NCBI RefSeq assembly: GCF_015706575.1
Contig: NW_024037064.1
Span: forward strand, 1,549,427-1,613,426
Direction of reading: 5' to 3'
DNA: 64,000 nt
DNA from: Patiria miniata
Taxonomy: Eukaryota; Echinodermata; Asteroidea; Valvatida; Asterinidae
Shown here: positions 34,919 to 46,040 of the stretch, in pieces
Numbering within the stretch: position 1 is the first letter of the stretch
Layout: each line of letters begins with the position of its first letter
Made by a program: the position numbers and the translations under genes
The notes under the pieces: model-generated
Told to the model about the DNA's origin: nothing
The model's database searches: none
Seen by the model: only the letters and a program-made list of their open reading frames with translations

Positions 34919-37900
34919 ATGTCAGGTCCAGAGTTGCAAGACTTGTGTAGATTATGTGGGGTTTTGAGGCGTTCGGAATCACATCGAAATCCTACACGGA
35001 AGGAGGATGTTTCGAAAATTATTCGAGCTGGCCTGAACATCAACGTAGAAGAAGATGTCACTGGGATTCATCCACCCTACATTTGCCGACCGTGCGAGAT
35101 GAAGTTGCGGAGATGGTGGGATGCAACAAAGAAAAAGAAGAAGGCCTCCCTCAACATCAAAGTTTCTAATTTTCCAAGGGGTGAAGGGATCTCTTCACAA
35201 TCGACCACGGCCACGTTGGCGAAAGTTGAATGGGAGGAAGCAGCTCGAAGTGCAGGCCTCAACACATGGTTGACAGATAGTCGTCTTCAAGTCATGAAGA
35301 TGGATGGTGAGGGTATGCCCTCTGTGTTTTTTACAGTATTTGATGACTGTACGTGGCGTTTGATTGTAGCCGGTATTGTTGCACAAGGGGACCTTCCCGT
35401 CTGTTGTGGACACCCAAGGGTTCTGAGTGTGGAAGATTTCCAGGATATGCTGCGGAAGTTGTCTTCACTATTTGTTTGTGAGGGAAACAAAGATCTTCAT
35501 GGCGTTGTGGAGGCAAGGAAGGGGGCAGAAGGTCAGATGCCAATCAGGATTACAGCCAATGACATCTACTGTCAGGGGACAGTTAGACACATCAAATGTC
35601 TCCTTCTTAGTAATAGGCCCCGGTGTGATGTGTGCAGGATTCATCGGAGTGACTTGATGGTCCTTGCAAGTCGGGAGAAAGGAAAGTTGTTCAAGGATGT
35701 GTCCGTCGATTCCACAATTCCAAACAAGAACTTGACAAATCAACAGCTTCAACAGAAAGTGTCCCTTCTGCAGACCGAAAGGAGAAACCTGAAACGACGA
35801 AGTCTAGCCTTGAAGGACAAAGTAGCCTCCCTGCTGGAAAAGGAGAATGTGGCGGTTGATGGAATTCAGCATAAGCAGTTATCAGCGACAGTAGGTGACT
35901 GTGATGACGAGATGAAGAAAATCCTTGGGTTGAGCTCCCCAGCAAGGCTGTTATGGGAACAGCAAAAGGAGTCGGCTCTGAAGGGCAAACAGATGCGATG
36001 GCATCCTGCCATTATCAGATGGTGCATTGCCCTTCAGAGCAAGTCCTCAGCAGGGTATGGTCTTCTTCGTGATTCAGGCTTTCTTAAGCTACCCCACCCG
36101 AGCACGCTGCATTCATACAGCCATTTTGCCAGCCTCACTACAGGGTTATATGCCTCTATGCTTGCCAGGATTTATCAGGACTGGCATCTGGAGACGGTTC
36201 CTGAGTTCGAACGCAATGTGTCTCTTCTATTTGATGAAATGAAGGTGAAAGCAGGCTTGGCCTTCTCTGTGAGGTCTGGGAAAATCATGGGTTTCACTGA
36301 TTTGGGGAGTGTGGCCAACGAGATTGCTGCTTTTGAAAGGAGGTGCAGAGGAGACGAGGAGCCAACCATAGCAACTCATGTCATGGTTCTGATGGTGAGG
36401 GGCATTTTCAGTTCTTTACGTGCTCCAGTGGCGTATTTCCCAACTACCGGCATCACAGGCGACCAGTTGTACCCGTGCATGTGGGAAGCTGTTTTGTGGT
36501 TAGAAACAGCTGGGCTGCAGGTTCGGGGTTTGGTGTCCGATGGAGCCTCTCCAAATAGGAAATTCTATCGGTTACACGGAGAGAGTTCTGAGACGAGTGT
36601 GCCAACGTATTGCACTCCGAATCCCTTTGACCCCAACCGGAAAATCTTTTTCCTGTGCGATGTTCCCCATCTGCTGAAAACAACAAGGAACAACTTCGAG
36701 AATTCGGGATACAATCGGCAGACAAGGACACTCTGCGTGAGTTTCATGTTTGTTTTATTTTGTCTTTCATATTTTGTATATTAACAGCAAGAAAATAGAA
36801 AAAAAAATCTAAACAGAAATCTATTTGAAGGAGTGCTTGGGTATGGGATGCTGAAATTGTTTAATCATACAGTAGTCCCCACATGCATCAAAAAGGTTGT
36901 AATTAAAAAGAAACTATAAATTTTTGAGAATTGTTTACAAAATCCAATTCAGAATGCTCTCTGTGGTCCATAGAATAGTTTGTTGCAAACAACTAAGTGA
37001 TATTTGCGCTATTAAGTACATCTATTTATTTTGTGGGCTGTGTTGTGTATTTCTTTCATAGTACCATAAGCAAGACATCAAGTGGACGCAACTCCTTCAG
37101 TTGTATGAGTGGGATGTCGGCTTGGATCGCCATTCACCGGGTCTCCGTCGCCTGCACAAGATAACCTATGAACATCTGCACCTAACTCCGTCCCTCAGAA
37201 TGCGGGTGTACATGGCTGCACAGGTAAGCTTTTAATTGACGTGGTTTTGATTTTACCAATTAATCTCCGTACTAGTGCCAAAAAAAATGATTTAAGTTAT
37301 TGCATGATTGAACACATGCTTAAAAATCCCCCTTTTAAAAGCACTCAAAACATGGGAACCCCAGAAGGTCATAAACTCTGAAGTTGCACATTTTTACAAA
37401 GCAAAGCCGTCATCAAAATCTATTGGGATTTTTTTGTTTTAGAAATTAAGAAAACAGTTGCAGCGTTGAAGTCTGTTGGCCCACTGGTGGCAACATTGTT
37501 TATGCTAAGGTGGCAACTGTACCGTCACAACCTACAGTTCCAGTGTGTACAGACAGTGAAACAGGAAGTATAATCATTCTAATTGATTTTTAGGTTATGA
37601 GCTCCACGGTTGCCAACACTCTTGATGCACAGACGAAGGCAGGCAAGGTTGGTCTGGAGTCCACCATCAAATTCATCAGATACATTGATGACTTCTTTGA
37701 CTGCCTGAATGTCTCCAATGCCTATGATTACGCTCGCCTCAGGAAGCCCAACTTGGAACCTTACATCAGTGCTGAGGATAAAAGATTTGACGTAAGTAGA
37801 AGATGTCTCAATGAATGCCAATTGTTGTGTTACTTTAACTGTCTTGTATTACCACAGTGATTTGGTATTACATTTATAATTTTCAGATGATTTCATTTTT

Positions 37901-38888
37901 TGTCAACAGTGGCTGATGCACGACTTCCTTGGTTTCCTTGATGAATGGGAGGCTGAAGTCGAGTCACACCCAGCCCTGGATAAGACAGCCAAGGCGAAGA
38001 TGATCCTCAGCAAGGAAACTCTCAAGGGGATGAGAATAACAGGTTAGATCAACAGTGTTTTAGAAACGGTACCAATAACTGCCATCAATCCATCCTGTGT
38101 GTGTTCAATACCATATACATTGTGAACTATATTTCCAATGAATGCAGTTAATTGTAACTGTAAAACTTCAAAGTAGAATGTCACAGTCTTGTTTTATTTT
38201 ACGAAATCTGTGAGCAATGGTTTGCTTGAAACATTTCCCTTTTTGTTTTAAAGTCATCTCTGCAACAAGGTCGTATCTCCTAAAATTGCACTTACACGAA
38301 ACTCCAGTTTAATAATGTCAAAAGGTCGTATCTCGCTTAAAATAACCCGGATGTGCACACAAAGTAAAAGGACGTCGCAATACAACCTTTGTTGCACTGA
38401 CACGACGACATGTAAATACACAGTCGGGACCAAGGTTTTTGTTTGCTGTAACCAGGGAGGACGGAATTCCTTCCTTCCTCCATGCATGCTGTACCTAAAA
38501 AGTTTGTCTTGACATTGTTTGTACAGTGTATGCATACATGTGTACACGACAGTTGGCTCTTCAAAGTTTTAACACAAATCCCTATTTTGGATTTTCTGTT
38601 TCAGTGCATTCATTTGTTGAGCTAGGGAGGCTGCTGCTCAAGCTTCCTGGTGTGACTTTTCTTCTAAGCGAGAAATTTAATCAGGATCCTTTGGAGCAGT
38701 ATTTTAGCAAGCAGCGTGGCACAGGTGGCTGCAGCGATAGCCCGACCGTCGAGCAGTTTGGTCATAACATGCAGGCCCTGTATGTTGCATCCAGCTGCGT
38801 CAAAGCATCTAAGAGAGGCAACTGCAAAGTACAGGGTGCAGATGAAGTGGCTGCTCTTGATAGCACACCTCTTCCTCGGAGAAAGTAA
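34919..38888 (+). CDS. P-element/THAP9-type transposase with ZAD-like N-terminus, 864 aa, intact
   Basis: Five coding exons with GT-AG borders and matching phases: 34919-36736, 37062-37223, 37594-37791, 37910-38042 and 38605-38888. Together they read 864 codons without a stop. Residues 10-59 hold a C2-C2 zinc module (CRLC ... ICRPC) spaced like a ZAD finger, replacing the usual THAP. A CDVC knuckle follows (236-239), then a coiled coil (about 270-312). The RNase-H-like core shows LLFDEMKVKAG (D439) and GLVSDGASPNRKFY (D541), then FLCDVPHLLKTTRNNF (578-593). The C-terminus has FNQDPLEQYFSKQRG (E801 is a candidate third acidic residue) and DSPTVEQF. These are the landmarks of the Tnp_P_element family, whose DDE-type cut-and-paste enzymes use GTP; I could not confirm a full GTP-binding insertion. 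The start is the ATG right after the acceptor. A possible ATTAAA lies at 39773. The neighbour is a convergent PHD-finger gene. Alternative: a domesticated host gene. Confidence 0.88.
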
Positions 38889-40876
38889 GGAAAGAATGTA
38901 GTATCCAGATGCCACTTCAGCGGTTGTGTACAAAGTGTATGGAGAGTTACAAAAAAAATCGTGTATTTCCTTACAATATTGGAAAGTTTTCTCTGCCCCA
39001 GATTCATGGCTTTTTAACATTTTCATAATGACTAACCATTATTGAGATGATGTATTAAGAAAAAAGTGGCGCCAGGTTGCAACATTCTTTCCCAAAATAA
39101 TGTTTTATATCATGCATGATATAGAGACCAAATTTTTCTCACATTGGGTAAAAAAAATACAGTGCAAGGACTGCAAGATTTAACATCTGATACCGTCAAA
39201 CTGAAACATCAACGGTTTGGTGCTCATTTCAATTCTTTCGACTTTAACGTATGCTTCCAATAAGCCTAAAATGTTCAGCTTTCTTGTGTAGTGTATGCCA
39301 ATTATGATGAACCCAAAAAATTGCCATTCCTCGTTGAGTTTTTTTAGGAGTCATATCATAAGTGGTTGCAGTAAACCTGTAAAATAACTGACACGCAGAA
39401 TTTAAATAATTAAGAGGATCCTTCAGTTCATATTCCTTTTCTTTTAATGTGTCACTTTCTGCCACAGTTTGTACAGCATGGATTTAATTTTCATAAATTG
39501 TTTCATTGGCATGGTTACTCTGCAAAACTATACATTTGTAAATATCGGTAAGAGTAACATGGGAGTGTCATCTGAGACTTGAGGGATTGTACCAAGTCTG
39601 TCATATAAATGAATTCAAAGTATTGTAATACATCATACATGTAGCTATACAGTTTTCATTCCCATGTGTTATCACAGGGATAAAGTGATTAGAATCTTGA
39701 CATTTCTTCTTGTACTACTGATAGAAAGCGAACATTCCAAAGGTTGATTTAACAAAATAGAGACATTTACAAATTAAATGATACCTTGCTGTTAGTGTTT
39801 GTTTAATTCAGTGAGTTTGAATGTTCATGCACTAGTATTGCGTGTATCTCTGTTTGGGAAAAAGCAATTACACGATGGCCGCTGCAATGAAAAGGATCGA
39901 AAATGTACAGAAGCACCATTCAAAATACATTGTACAGATGTAATAATAATAATAATAATGTGGGTATTAAAGGGAATATACAACATTTGCAAACATCGAA
40001 AAATAAAACTACCAAGTTTTTGCGAAATACCTTAATAGGATGTTAGTAAATGACAGTCTAAAGCATCCTGTAAAATTATGGCACCTGGTATACTGTCATT
40101 TTCAAGAAAAGTGGTATTTTTGTATCAATTTCCAACGCTGATCGGCCGATCAGCGTTGGAAACAACTGGCTTTTTTTTCAAATACTGGCCCCAATTGACC
40201 ATCGCACTTGTTTACAATCGATTACAAACCTATGAACGGGTACGAGCCAGCTAGACTGGTTCCCTAACCTTACAATTCCCCAATGTATGTAAACTGCTCT
40301 GTTTCTTCTTATATGGAGTCAGGGAACCAGACTACAGGAAAATGATCGTTTTTCTTGGTTTTTATAGCATTTTCGAACCCAAAACCTCCAAAAAGTCAGT
40401 GTAACTATATTTGCTTTATATTTCCAACCCCCCAATTCCAACCATTTCTGAAAATTACAGCAAAAGCAAATGATGTATATTCCCTTTAAGTACAGGGAAT
40501 ATTAAAGGAGGAAAAAATATGTCACATTGCATCTACAAAGGCATGTTTGCGATCAAACCTTTATTAGTATACATGTACATGTACATGTATTAATGATACA
40601 ATTACATTAACAATGAATATGTACAGCACTTGTACTTCGATGCTGTCAGCTGTCAGCATTGAAATGTTATTGCATATCTGTAAAACTTTCGAGTATCGCT
40701 ACTTGTACATCAAATTCCCTTTAATACTAAATGAAACAAAAAGCCACCTAGAATATAGTAATGCATATTGTGAACTGGTGTATCAGCTTGTTGGGTAGCA
40801 TGCTTACAATTACAATTGAGACATGGAATCCAGACACTTGATTTACTTGCAAAGTACGATGTACATGTATCAGAAT
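38889..40876. other. Intergenic region between two convergent genes
   Basis: Both genes end toward this interval. It holds a candidate ATTAAA (39773-39778) for the plus-strand gene and AATAAA on the minus strand (40565-40560) for the other gene. It also has an (AAT)n run at 39943-39958 beside the 515-bp MITE, and ACATGTAC repeats near 40570. No further gene is visible. Confidence 0.5.
39971..40485. mobile_element. 515-bp TTAA-targeting MITE, copy 2
   Basis: Same length and sequence class as 28622-29136. The ends AGGGAATATACA and TGTATATTCCCT are perfectly inverted and flanked by TTAA (39967-39970 and 40486-40489). The internal palindrome is here 30 bp and perfect (40131-40160), with core GATCGGCCGATC. 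It is inserted between the two convergent genes, so it is younger than that locus. Confidence 0.9.
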
Positions 40877-43050
40877 TTACAGATCCTTACGCAGAGCTTT
40901 TTCTGCTTTTTTCCCAACATTCCCATGTGTTGCTTTCTTCAAGTTTAAATACACATTGATGAAAGCTTTTGCTCTGATTTTTATCCACTTCTTCACAGTC
41001 ATGTTCAGTAAGTTTGTTGAAGTGTCCCCTGTTATCTTTCCTTGTGTTAGACTACACCAGTAGGTTTGTACTCGATGACTACCTTTAATATTGTTCAAAA
41101 GCGTGCTCTGAATATCACATCCTTGAAATGTTTTTAGATTATTCTTGGTCAAATACTTGCATGTCTCCTGCTCCATGGCTCGGAACAATAAATATACCCC
41201 ATCAGACACACGAAATAACCCACCACGATTTTGTTTATCAATCCAGTCGTTTGTGTATTGGAGAAATGTCCTTGCAGTTTCATCACTACAGTCTACTTTC
41301 CAGGATTTAAGGAATTTACAGTATGTCATAGCAGTGTCATTTTTTTGTTTATTTAAGTTTTTGAACAGAGAAAATGGAATATATCCAGATACATATCTCA
41401 AAACCTGTTCCTCCTGAGGACTTAAACTCTCAGACTTTGTTTCAGCTGGGTTGTCAATGGGTTTATCTTGTTTATTTCTATCTTCAATGATAGCCTGTAA
41501 AACTGCCTGCAATAGAAATTGGCAAACAAGGTGGACATGCTGCCCCTCTCTGTACAGTCCCATGGCTTGCAAAAGTTCTATCCACTTATCGTTTACCTCC
41601 AGTCTGTACTTGTGAAAGGCTCGCCAAAGAATCTCATAGCCTTCTGGTTTAAGATATTTAGAATCTCCGGCTGTTATGACGAACCACAATCCGCTAACTG
41701 TAGCCGCGCAGAAATCTTGCAATGCTTCGGTGTTGGTCTTGGCCATCAAGCTCGCGACGAGACTCAGCATGCAGACCGCGGTGGGGTAGACTCCAAGGCA
41801 GATTGGGTGCTGCTGCAGCTGCTGTAGTCCAGACATGAAGTAATGGTCAGCTTTCTGAAGTGCATCAGCTTCACAGAACTTTGCCTCGGGACGTTTTACA
41901 GCTATTGCAAACAAAATGATTGAAAAATTATATTATTTAAATATCATGAAATCTCAATAAGTCAAACTCTGATAACTTAAAACTCCTGTTAAGCCAAACA
42001 AAGAATATATTCCTTTCAGAAGTATAACAATGATACAACTTCTCTTAACTCAAAAGTCTGCTTAACTCAAATTTTGAGCTTGTTCCATTGAGATTTGCCA
42101 AATCGAGATTTTATGTAAATGTATGTACATGTACATAGTGTTTTGGAGATACAAATGCCCCAAACACATACATGTATTCAAAACATGCATTTCTGTTAAA
42201 TGTTAAGAAGACATGAAGTATGAAGTACTTACCAGGCTTTGGAGGCTTTCAAGCTTTTTTGTCTTTTTTTGCAGATGGCTGTGCGTCTGTGGTCACTGCA
42301 TCTGTAGTCTCAGATGTCTTCTTTGGTTTCTGTCTGGTTTTCTGAGAACGAGGTGGTCTTGAAACTGTAGGATCAGGACCAGGAGATGAATCTGTAGGGG
42401 AAAAGATTTTTAAACAAATAAGTCTTGGACATGTTGGATCAGATGCTCTGTAAAATAAAACGGTTCAAACTAAATTATAGGCCTACATCCATCTTTGTTA
42501 ATCAAATTTCATATCTATATCTTTCAATTTTTTTTTATTGAACTATGGTGCTTGGCAAGTATTCAAGTGGGAATAAATATAAAAAAAATATTAACAACAA
42601 TTGACACTAACGACAGCGAAAGAACTAAAGAAGGAATTATTTTTAGCCAAAATAAAAATACATGTCACAATTTTTCATGTTGACCAAAATCACTGAAGTG
42701 AAGTATTTTTTCTTTTGTTTATTTTCTTCGCTATACTTTTACCACATAGGCCTACCTATTTCTTCAGTCGTTCCAGGGAGGCATCGACTACAAACCCAGG
42801 TGTCTGGGATTGTATCGGCACAAACACCGGCGCAGCTATAGTGCCACCACACAACGGTACACTGATCATCATCGCACGCGATCATCTCCATGGTTGAAGG
42901 CTCCCCACACACACAATACTGCCGACCGTCATCTTCGGACTCGTAGTCGAGTTCTGCCACCTCATTTTCATCGAATTCTTCGTCAGAAACGTCGCTCAAA
43001 TCGCTCAAATCGGAGCCTGTAACAAAATCGTCCTTACCGTGCGCCGCCAT
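40877..43050 (-). CDS. PHD-finger protein with unknown C-terminal domain, one in-frame stop
   Basis: Three minus-strand exons with GT-AG borders and matching phases: 43050-42756, 42391-42233 and 41901-40877. Exon 1 starts MAAHGKDDF, has an acidic stretch (about 13-41) and a complete C4HC3 PHD finger: C46, C48, C59, C64, H70, C73, C87, C90, with tryptophans at 68, 69 and 85. Such fingers usually read histone H3 tails. Exon 2 encodes a basic, Ser/Pro-rich linker interrupted by one TGA (KKDKKA-stop-KPPKP). Exon 3 has about 340 open codons, including EEQVLRYVSGYIPFSLF; I do not recognise this domain. Without the TGA the protein would be about 490 residues. The stop may be a recent disabling mutation, a polymorphism, a read-through site or an assembly error; the open third exon suggests it is recent. 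An upstream ATG at 43095 is in frame, but the ATGGCGGC start at 43050 is the better candidate. Confidence 0.7.
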
Positions 43051-43165
43051 TTTACAACATGGCGCGGGCGCAGTACGCATGCGTGGCAATCCCATAATGC
43101 TTTGCGGCGAGTGTCCGGGCTGCGGTCGCGACCGCTAATTGATTTACTGATAGCGCTCGCGGGTG
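43051..43165 (-). promoter_or_regulatory. CpG-rich promoter of the PHD-finger gene
   Basis: On the minus strand this stretch carries GCATTATGGGA (like half of a ZNF143 site) and GCATGCGTACTGCGCCCGCG (NRF1-like half sites). The start context AAAATGGCGGC resembles a YY1 site over the start codon. The composition contrasts with the AT-rich interior. Together with 33780-33964 it places a promoter at each outer edge of the two-gene locus. Confidence 0.45.
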
Positions 43166-43261
43166 TTTATCTGATCTGGACTGCTGCTGTTTTTACGACC
43201 GCGGCAACGAACCCTGAACCTTTGATCCTATGGTCGTTCAAACTCCTGTTAATTCCTTCCT
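43166..43261. other. Right flank of the P-type locus
   Basis: About 95 bp lie between the CpG-rich promoter and LINE family B sequence. If the two genes form one transposon, its right end should lie here. No inverted match to 33555-33800 could be found by eye. Confidence 0.3.
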
Positions 43262-43493
43262 CCATGGTTAACCATGTTCTGATCCATGTCAAGGTGTTAT
43301 CTCTAATCCCGTAGTGTTCTATTTTATGAAGTAATCTCTCATGGGCTACAGTGTCGAATGCTTTGCTGAAGTCACGCCCCTGCACATCTATCTGAGCTTT
43401 GTTATTTTGATCTAGGTGTAAATGGATTTCTTCCATGGTGTTTATGAGTTGGTTTTCACATGGGTACTTTAAGTGATTAAAGATATCTTCCAC
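43262..43493 (-). mobile_element. LINE family B-like fragment, RT fingers/palm
   Basis: The minus-strand frame contains DFSKAFDTVAHERLLHKIEH and GIRDNTLTWIRTWLT, the part of a non-LTR RT immediately upstream of SGVPQG. The matched piece ends at the WLT codons (43266-43274) and at the 79-bp satellite on its other side. The orientation agrees with LINE B at 33030-33554. It may be the other half of that copy or a separate one. Confidence 0.75.
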
Positions 43494-44405
43494 CTGTTGC
43501 TACTGTGTGGCTGTTGATTGTTGTATTGACCTGATAAAGTATTGTCTGCAAGTAGCTGGCATTGTCAAACAGCTGTGGCTACTGTGTGGTTGTTGAATGT
43601 TGTATTGACCTGATAAAGTATTGTCTGCAAGTGGCTGGCATTGCCAAACAGCTGTGGCTACTGTGTGGCTGTTGAATGTTGTATTGACCTGATAAAGTAT
43701 TGTCTGCAAGTGGCTGGTATTGTCAAACAGCTGTGGCTACTGTGTGGTTGTTGAATGTTGTATTGACCTGATAAAGTATTGTCTGCAAGTGGCTGGCATT
43801 GCCAAACAGCTGTGGCTACCTTGTGGCTGTTGATTGTTGTATTGACCTGATAAAGTATTGTCTGCAAGTGGCAGGCATTGTCAAACAGCTGTGGCTACTG
43901 TGTGGCTGTTGATTGTTGTATTGACCTGATAAAGTATTGTCTGCAAGTGGCTGGTATTGTCAGACAGCTGTGGCTACTGTGTGGCTGTTGATTGTTGTAT
44001 TGACCTGATAAAGTATTGTCTGCAAGTGGCAGGCATTGTCAAACAGCTGTGGCTACTGTGTGGCTGTTGATTGTTGTATTGACCTGATAAAGTATTGTCT
44101 GCAAGTGGCTGGTATTGTCAGACAGCTGTGGCTACTGTGTGGCTGTTGATTGTTGTATTGACCTGATAATGTATTGTCTGCAAGTGGCAGGCATTGTCAA
44201 CCAGCTGTGGCTACTGTGTGGCTGTTGATTGTTGTATTGACCTGATAATGTATTGTATGCAAGTGGCAGGCATTGTCAAACAGCTGTGGCTACTGTGTGG
44301 CTGTTGATTGTTGTATTGACCTGATAATGTATTGTCTGCAAGTGGCAGGCATTGTCAAACAGCTGTGGCTACTGTGTGGCTGTTGATTGTTGTATTGACC
44401 TGAGT
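43494..44405. repeat. 79-bp satellite, array 2 (about 11.5 units)
   Basis: Same unit as array 1. The middle of the array again alternates CTGGTATTGTC (here with CAGACAGC) and CAGGCATTGTC units, giving a 158-bp dimer. The edges are less regular. It is followed by the linker shared with array 1. Confidence 0.9.
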
Positions 44406-45175
44406 AATGTTATAGAGTGCAGCGCTACTAACTGGCGGCTCCTCATCATGCTCTCCACCAATGTACTGATTTCCTCTTTCTTGGCGGTTTTTCCAGTCAT
44501 GTCTTCATGTCAAGTTAAACTTTAGCGCATACTTATCAATATGGTGAGCCAGAATATATGTAACATCTGGTTTGGGAGCATTTTAAGGGAGTTTTTCCTT
44601 CCTTTCCTGTGCATTTGGGGCTTTAGCAGTTTTTCTGCGCACCAAGACGTCAGGTATCTTTTGTGACTAGTAGATCACCTTCTGCTGGTAACAATTGGAT
44701 GTTCCTCCAGCACCAGTGCAGCACTTGATATGCTAATGAACCAATGTTGTCTCCCATTTAATTCAACAATGCCACTGCATCTGCCAATGAACTCCTCAAT
44801 GGCTCCTGCTTCATCCCAGCGAGTCAGATATTGGCCAATATACCTGCACTCCTTCAATAATGAACCCGATCTTTGCTGTCCATGTCCTCTTGCTGCTGAA
44901 ATCTGCAGTGATATTGGACCCATAACATGTCCAATCCATCCACCATCCAAATCTTCTGGACTGATCACTGGCACCTGTTGTTTTTGGCGCACTCGTTGTG
45001 GATACAAGGCTGGGATACGTAGGCTCCGATCGACTTACTTCAACTTTGACATAACCATTGTAATTGGAAATCGCACATCAAGTCAAGACGGACCCCATCA
45101 CCCTGATTACTTCAATCAAAATTCACCAGCCCGGTATGTAAATGCACACAAAACTTGGTTTATCCACATCAGTCA
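44406..45175. repeat. Linker plus extra segment before LINE A copy 3
   Basis: 44406-44720 matches 12898-13211. 44721-45175 is absent from copy 1. A 110-codon minus-strand open frame (45007-44675; SPEDLDGGWIGHVMGPIS, GRQHWFISISSAALVLEEHP) spans the joint. It is protein-like but matches nothing I recognise; a relic of a transposon-encoded protein is possible. Confidence 0.4.
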
Positions 45176-45826
45176 GTGACGGTCATACTAAAGCGTCAAC
45201 ATAGCGTCAACACAGCGTCAACACATCCAAAATGCATTGAAAGTGACAAAAGCAGTATGTAACCCATACAGTATGGACAGAAACAAGATTTTGGCATAAA
45301 ATCAATAGGTTAAACGTCTGAAAATTGCAATTTTCAGTTCAAGAAAATTAGCTCTCCGTGCCGCTCTGAGATCGGCTGCCATGTTGCCTCAGTGGCAGCA
45401 CGAACCATTCCATTATGCTAAAGGGTGAAAGCGTCGTTTAATAAACCTCAGTCCCTCAGTCTCTCACAGATCAGAGTGCATCCTTCTGCATCAAGGCGCC
45501 CTCTGTTGTAATGTCATAACCTACACACCACTACTTGAAATGGTATAATCAAAGCTTTGTGCAAAGTCCAGATGGCGGACAACGGCCGCGCAAGTTAAAG
45601 GTAATTTGTTTGCGTGAAAATACTATATTTTTAACAACTAAATGGAAACTTAATCCAATGGAAATGCTGTTTTATTCTATGCTTTGCCATTCTATACCTT
45701 TCTTGGTCAATTCAGAATGTGTTTTGGATGTGTTGACAGTGTGTTGACGCTTCTGTCATGTGTTGACGCTGTGTTGACGCTGTGTTGACGCTGTGTTGAC
45801 GCTTTTTAGTGCGACCTGTCTGTGAG
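45176..45826. mobile_element. Non-autonomous element with GCGTCAACAC subterminal repeats
   Basis: The left end (CAGTGACGGTCATACTAAA then three GCGTCAACA-type units) is mirrored by the right end (five or six TGTTGACGC units, then TTTTTAGTGCGACCTGTCTG). The inverted ends match for roughly 28 bp with differences. I could not define a target duplication, so the superfamily is uncertain; CAG ends and subterminal repeats would suit hAT. It interrupts sequence just upstream of the LINE A endonuclease. Confidence 0.6.
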
Positions 45827-46040
45827 ATCTAAACCCTCATAAACTCAAGCTAGACACTACCTTCTGCATGATTAATGCCCGGTCAATTCGGAACAAGACA
45901 ACAGAACTTCTTGATTTTGTTTCTGAAAATCATCTTGATATCATTGGTATCTGTGAGACATGGTTATCCATCGCAATCTCCACAGCATTGATTTGAATCT
46001 CTTGTGCGCTGAGATTGAAGGCAACCATCTGTCGGCCCAA

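Noticed and set aside
34954-36747. Several open frames of 60-94 codons opposite to or shifted from the transposase exon
   Set aside because: They overlap a well-supported coding exon in other frames and have no motifs or splice support.
42233-42391. Selenocysteine at the TGA of the PHD gene
   Set aside because: I saw no obvious SECIS-like hairpin downstream, and the surrounding basic Lys/Pro linker is not a selenoprotein context.
33710-43203. Direct repeat TTACGACCGCG at about 33710-33720 and 43193-43203, as a possible target duplication of the two-gene locus
   Set aside because: P-type elements make 8-bp duplications, and the sequences just inside these 11-mers show no inverted-repeat similarity. 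It may be chance.
43494-44405. Regular repeats resembling a CRISPR array
   Set aside because: The units are contiguous 79-bp satellites with no unique spacers, in a eukaryotic context.
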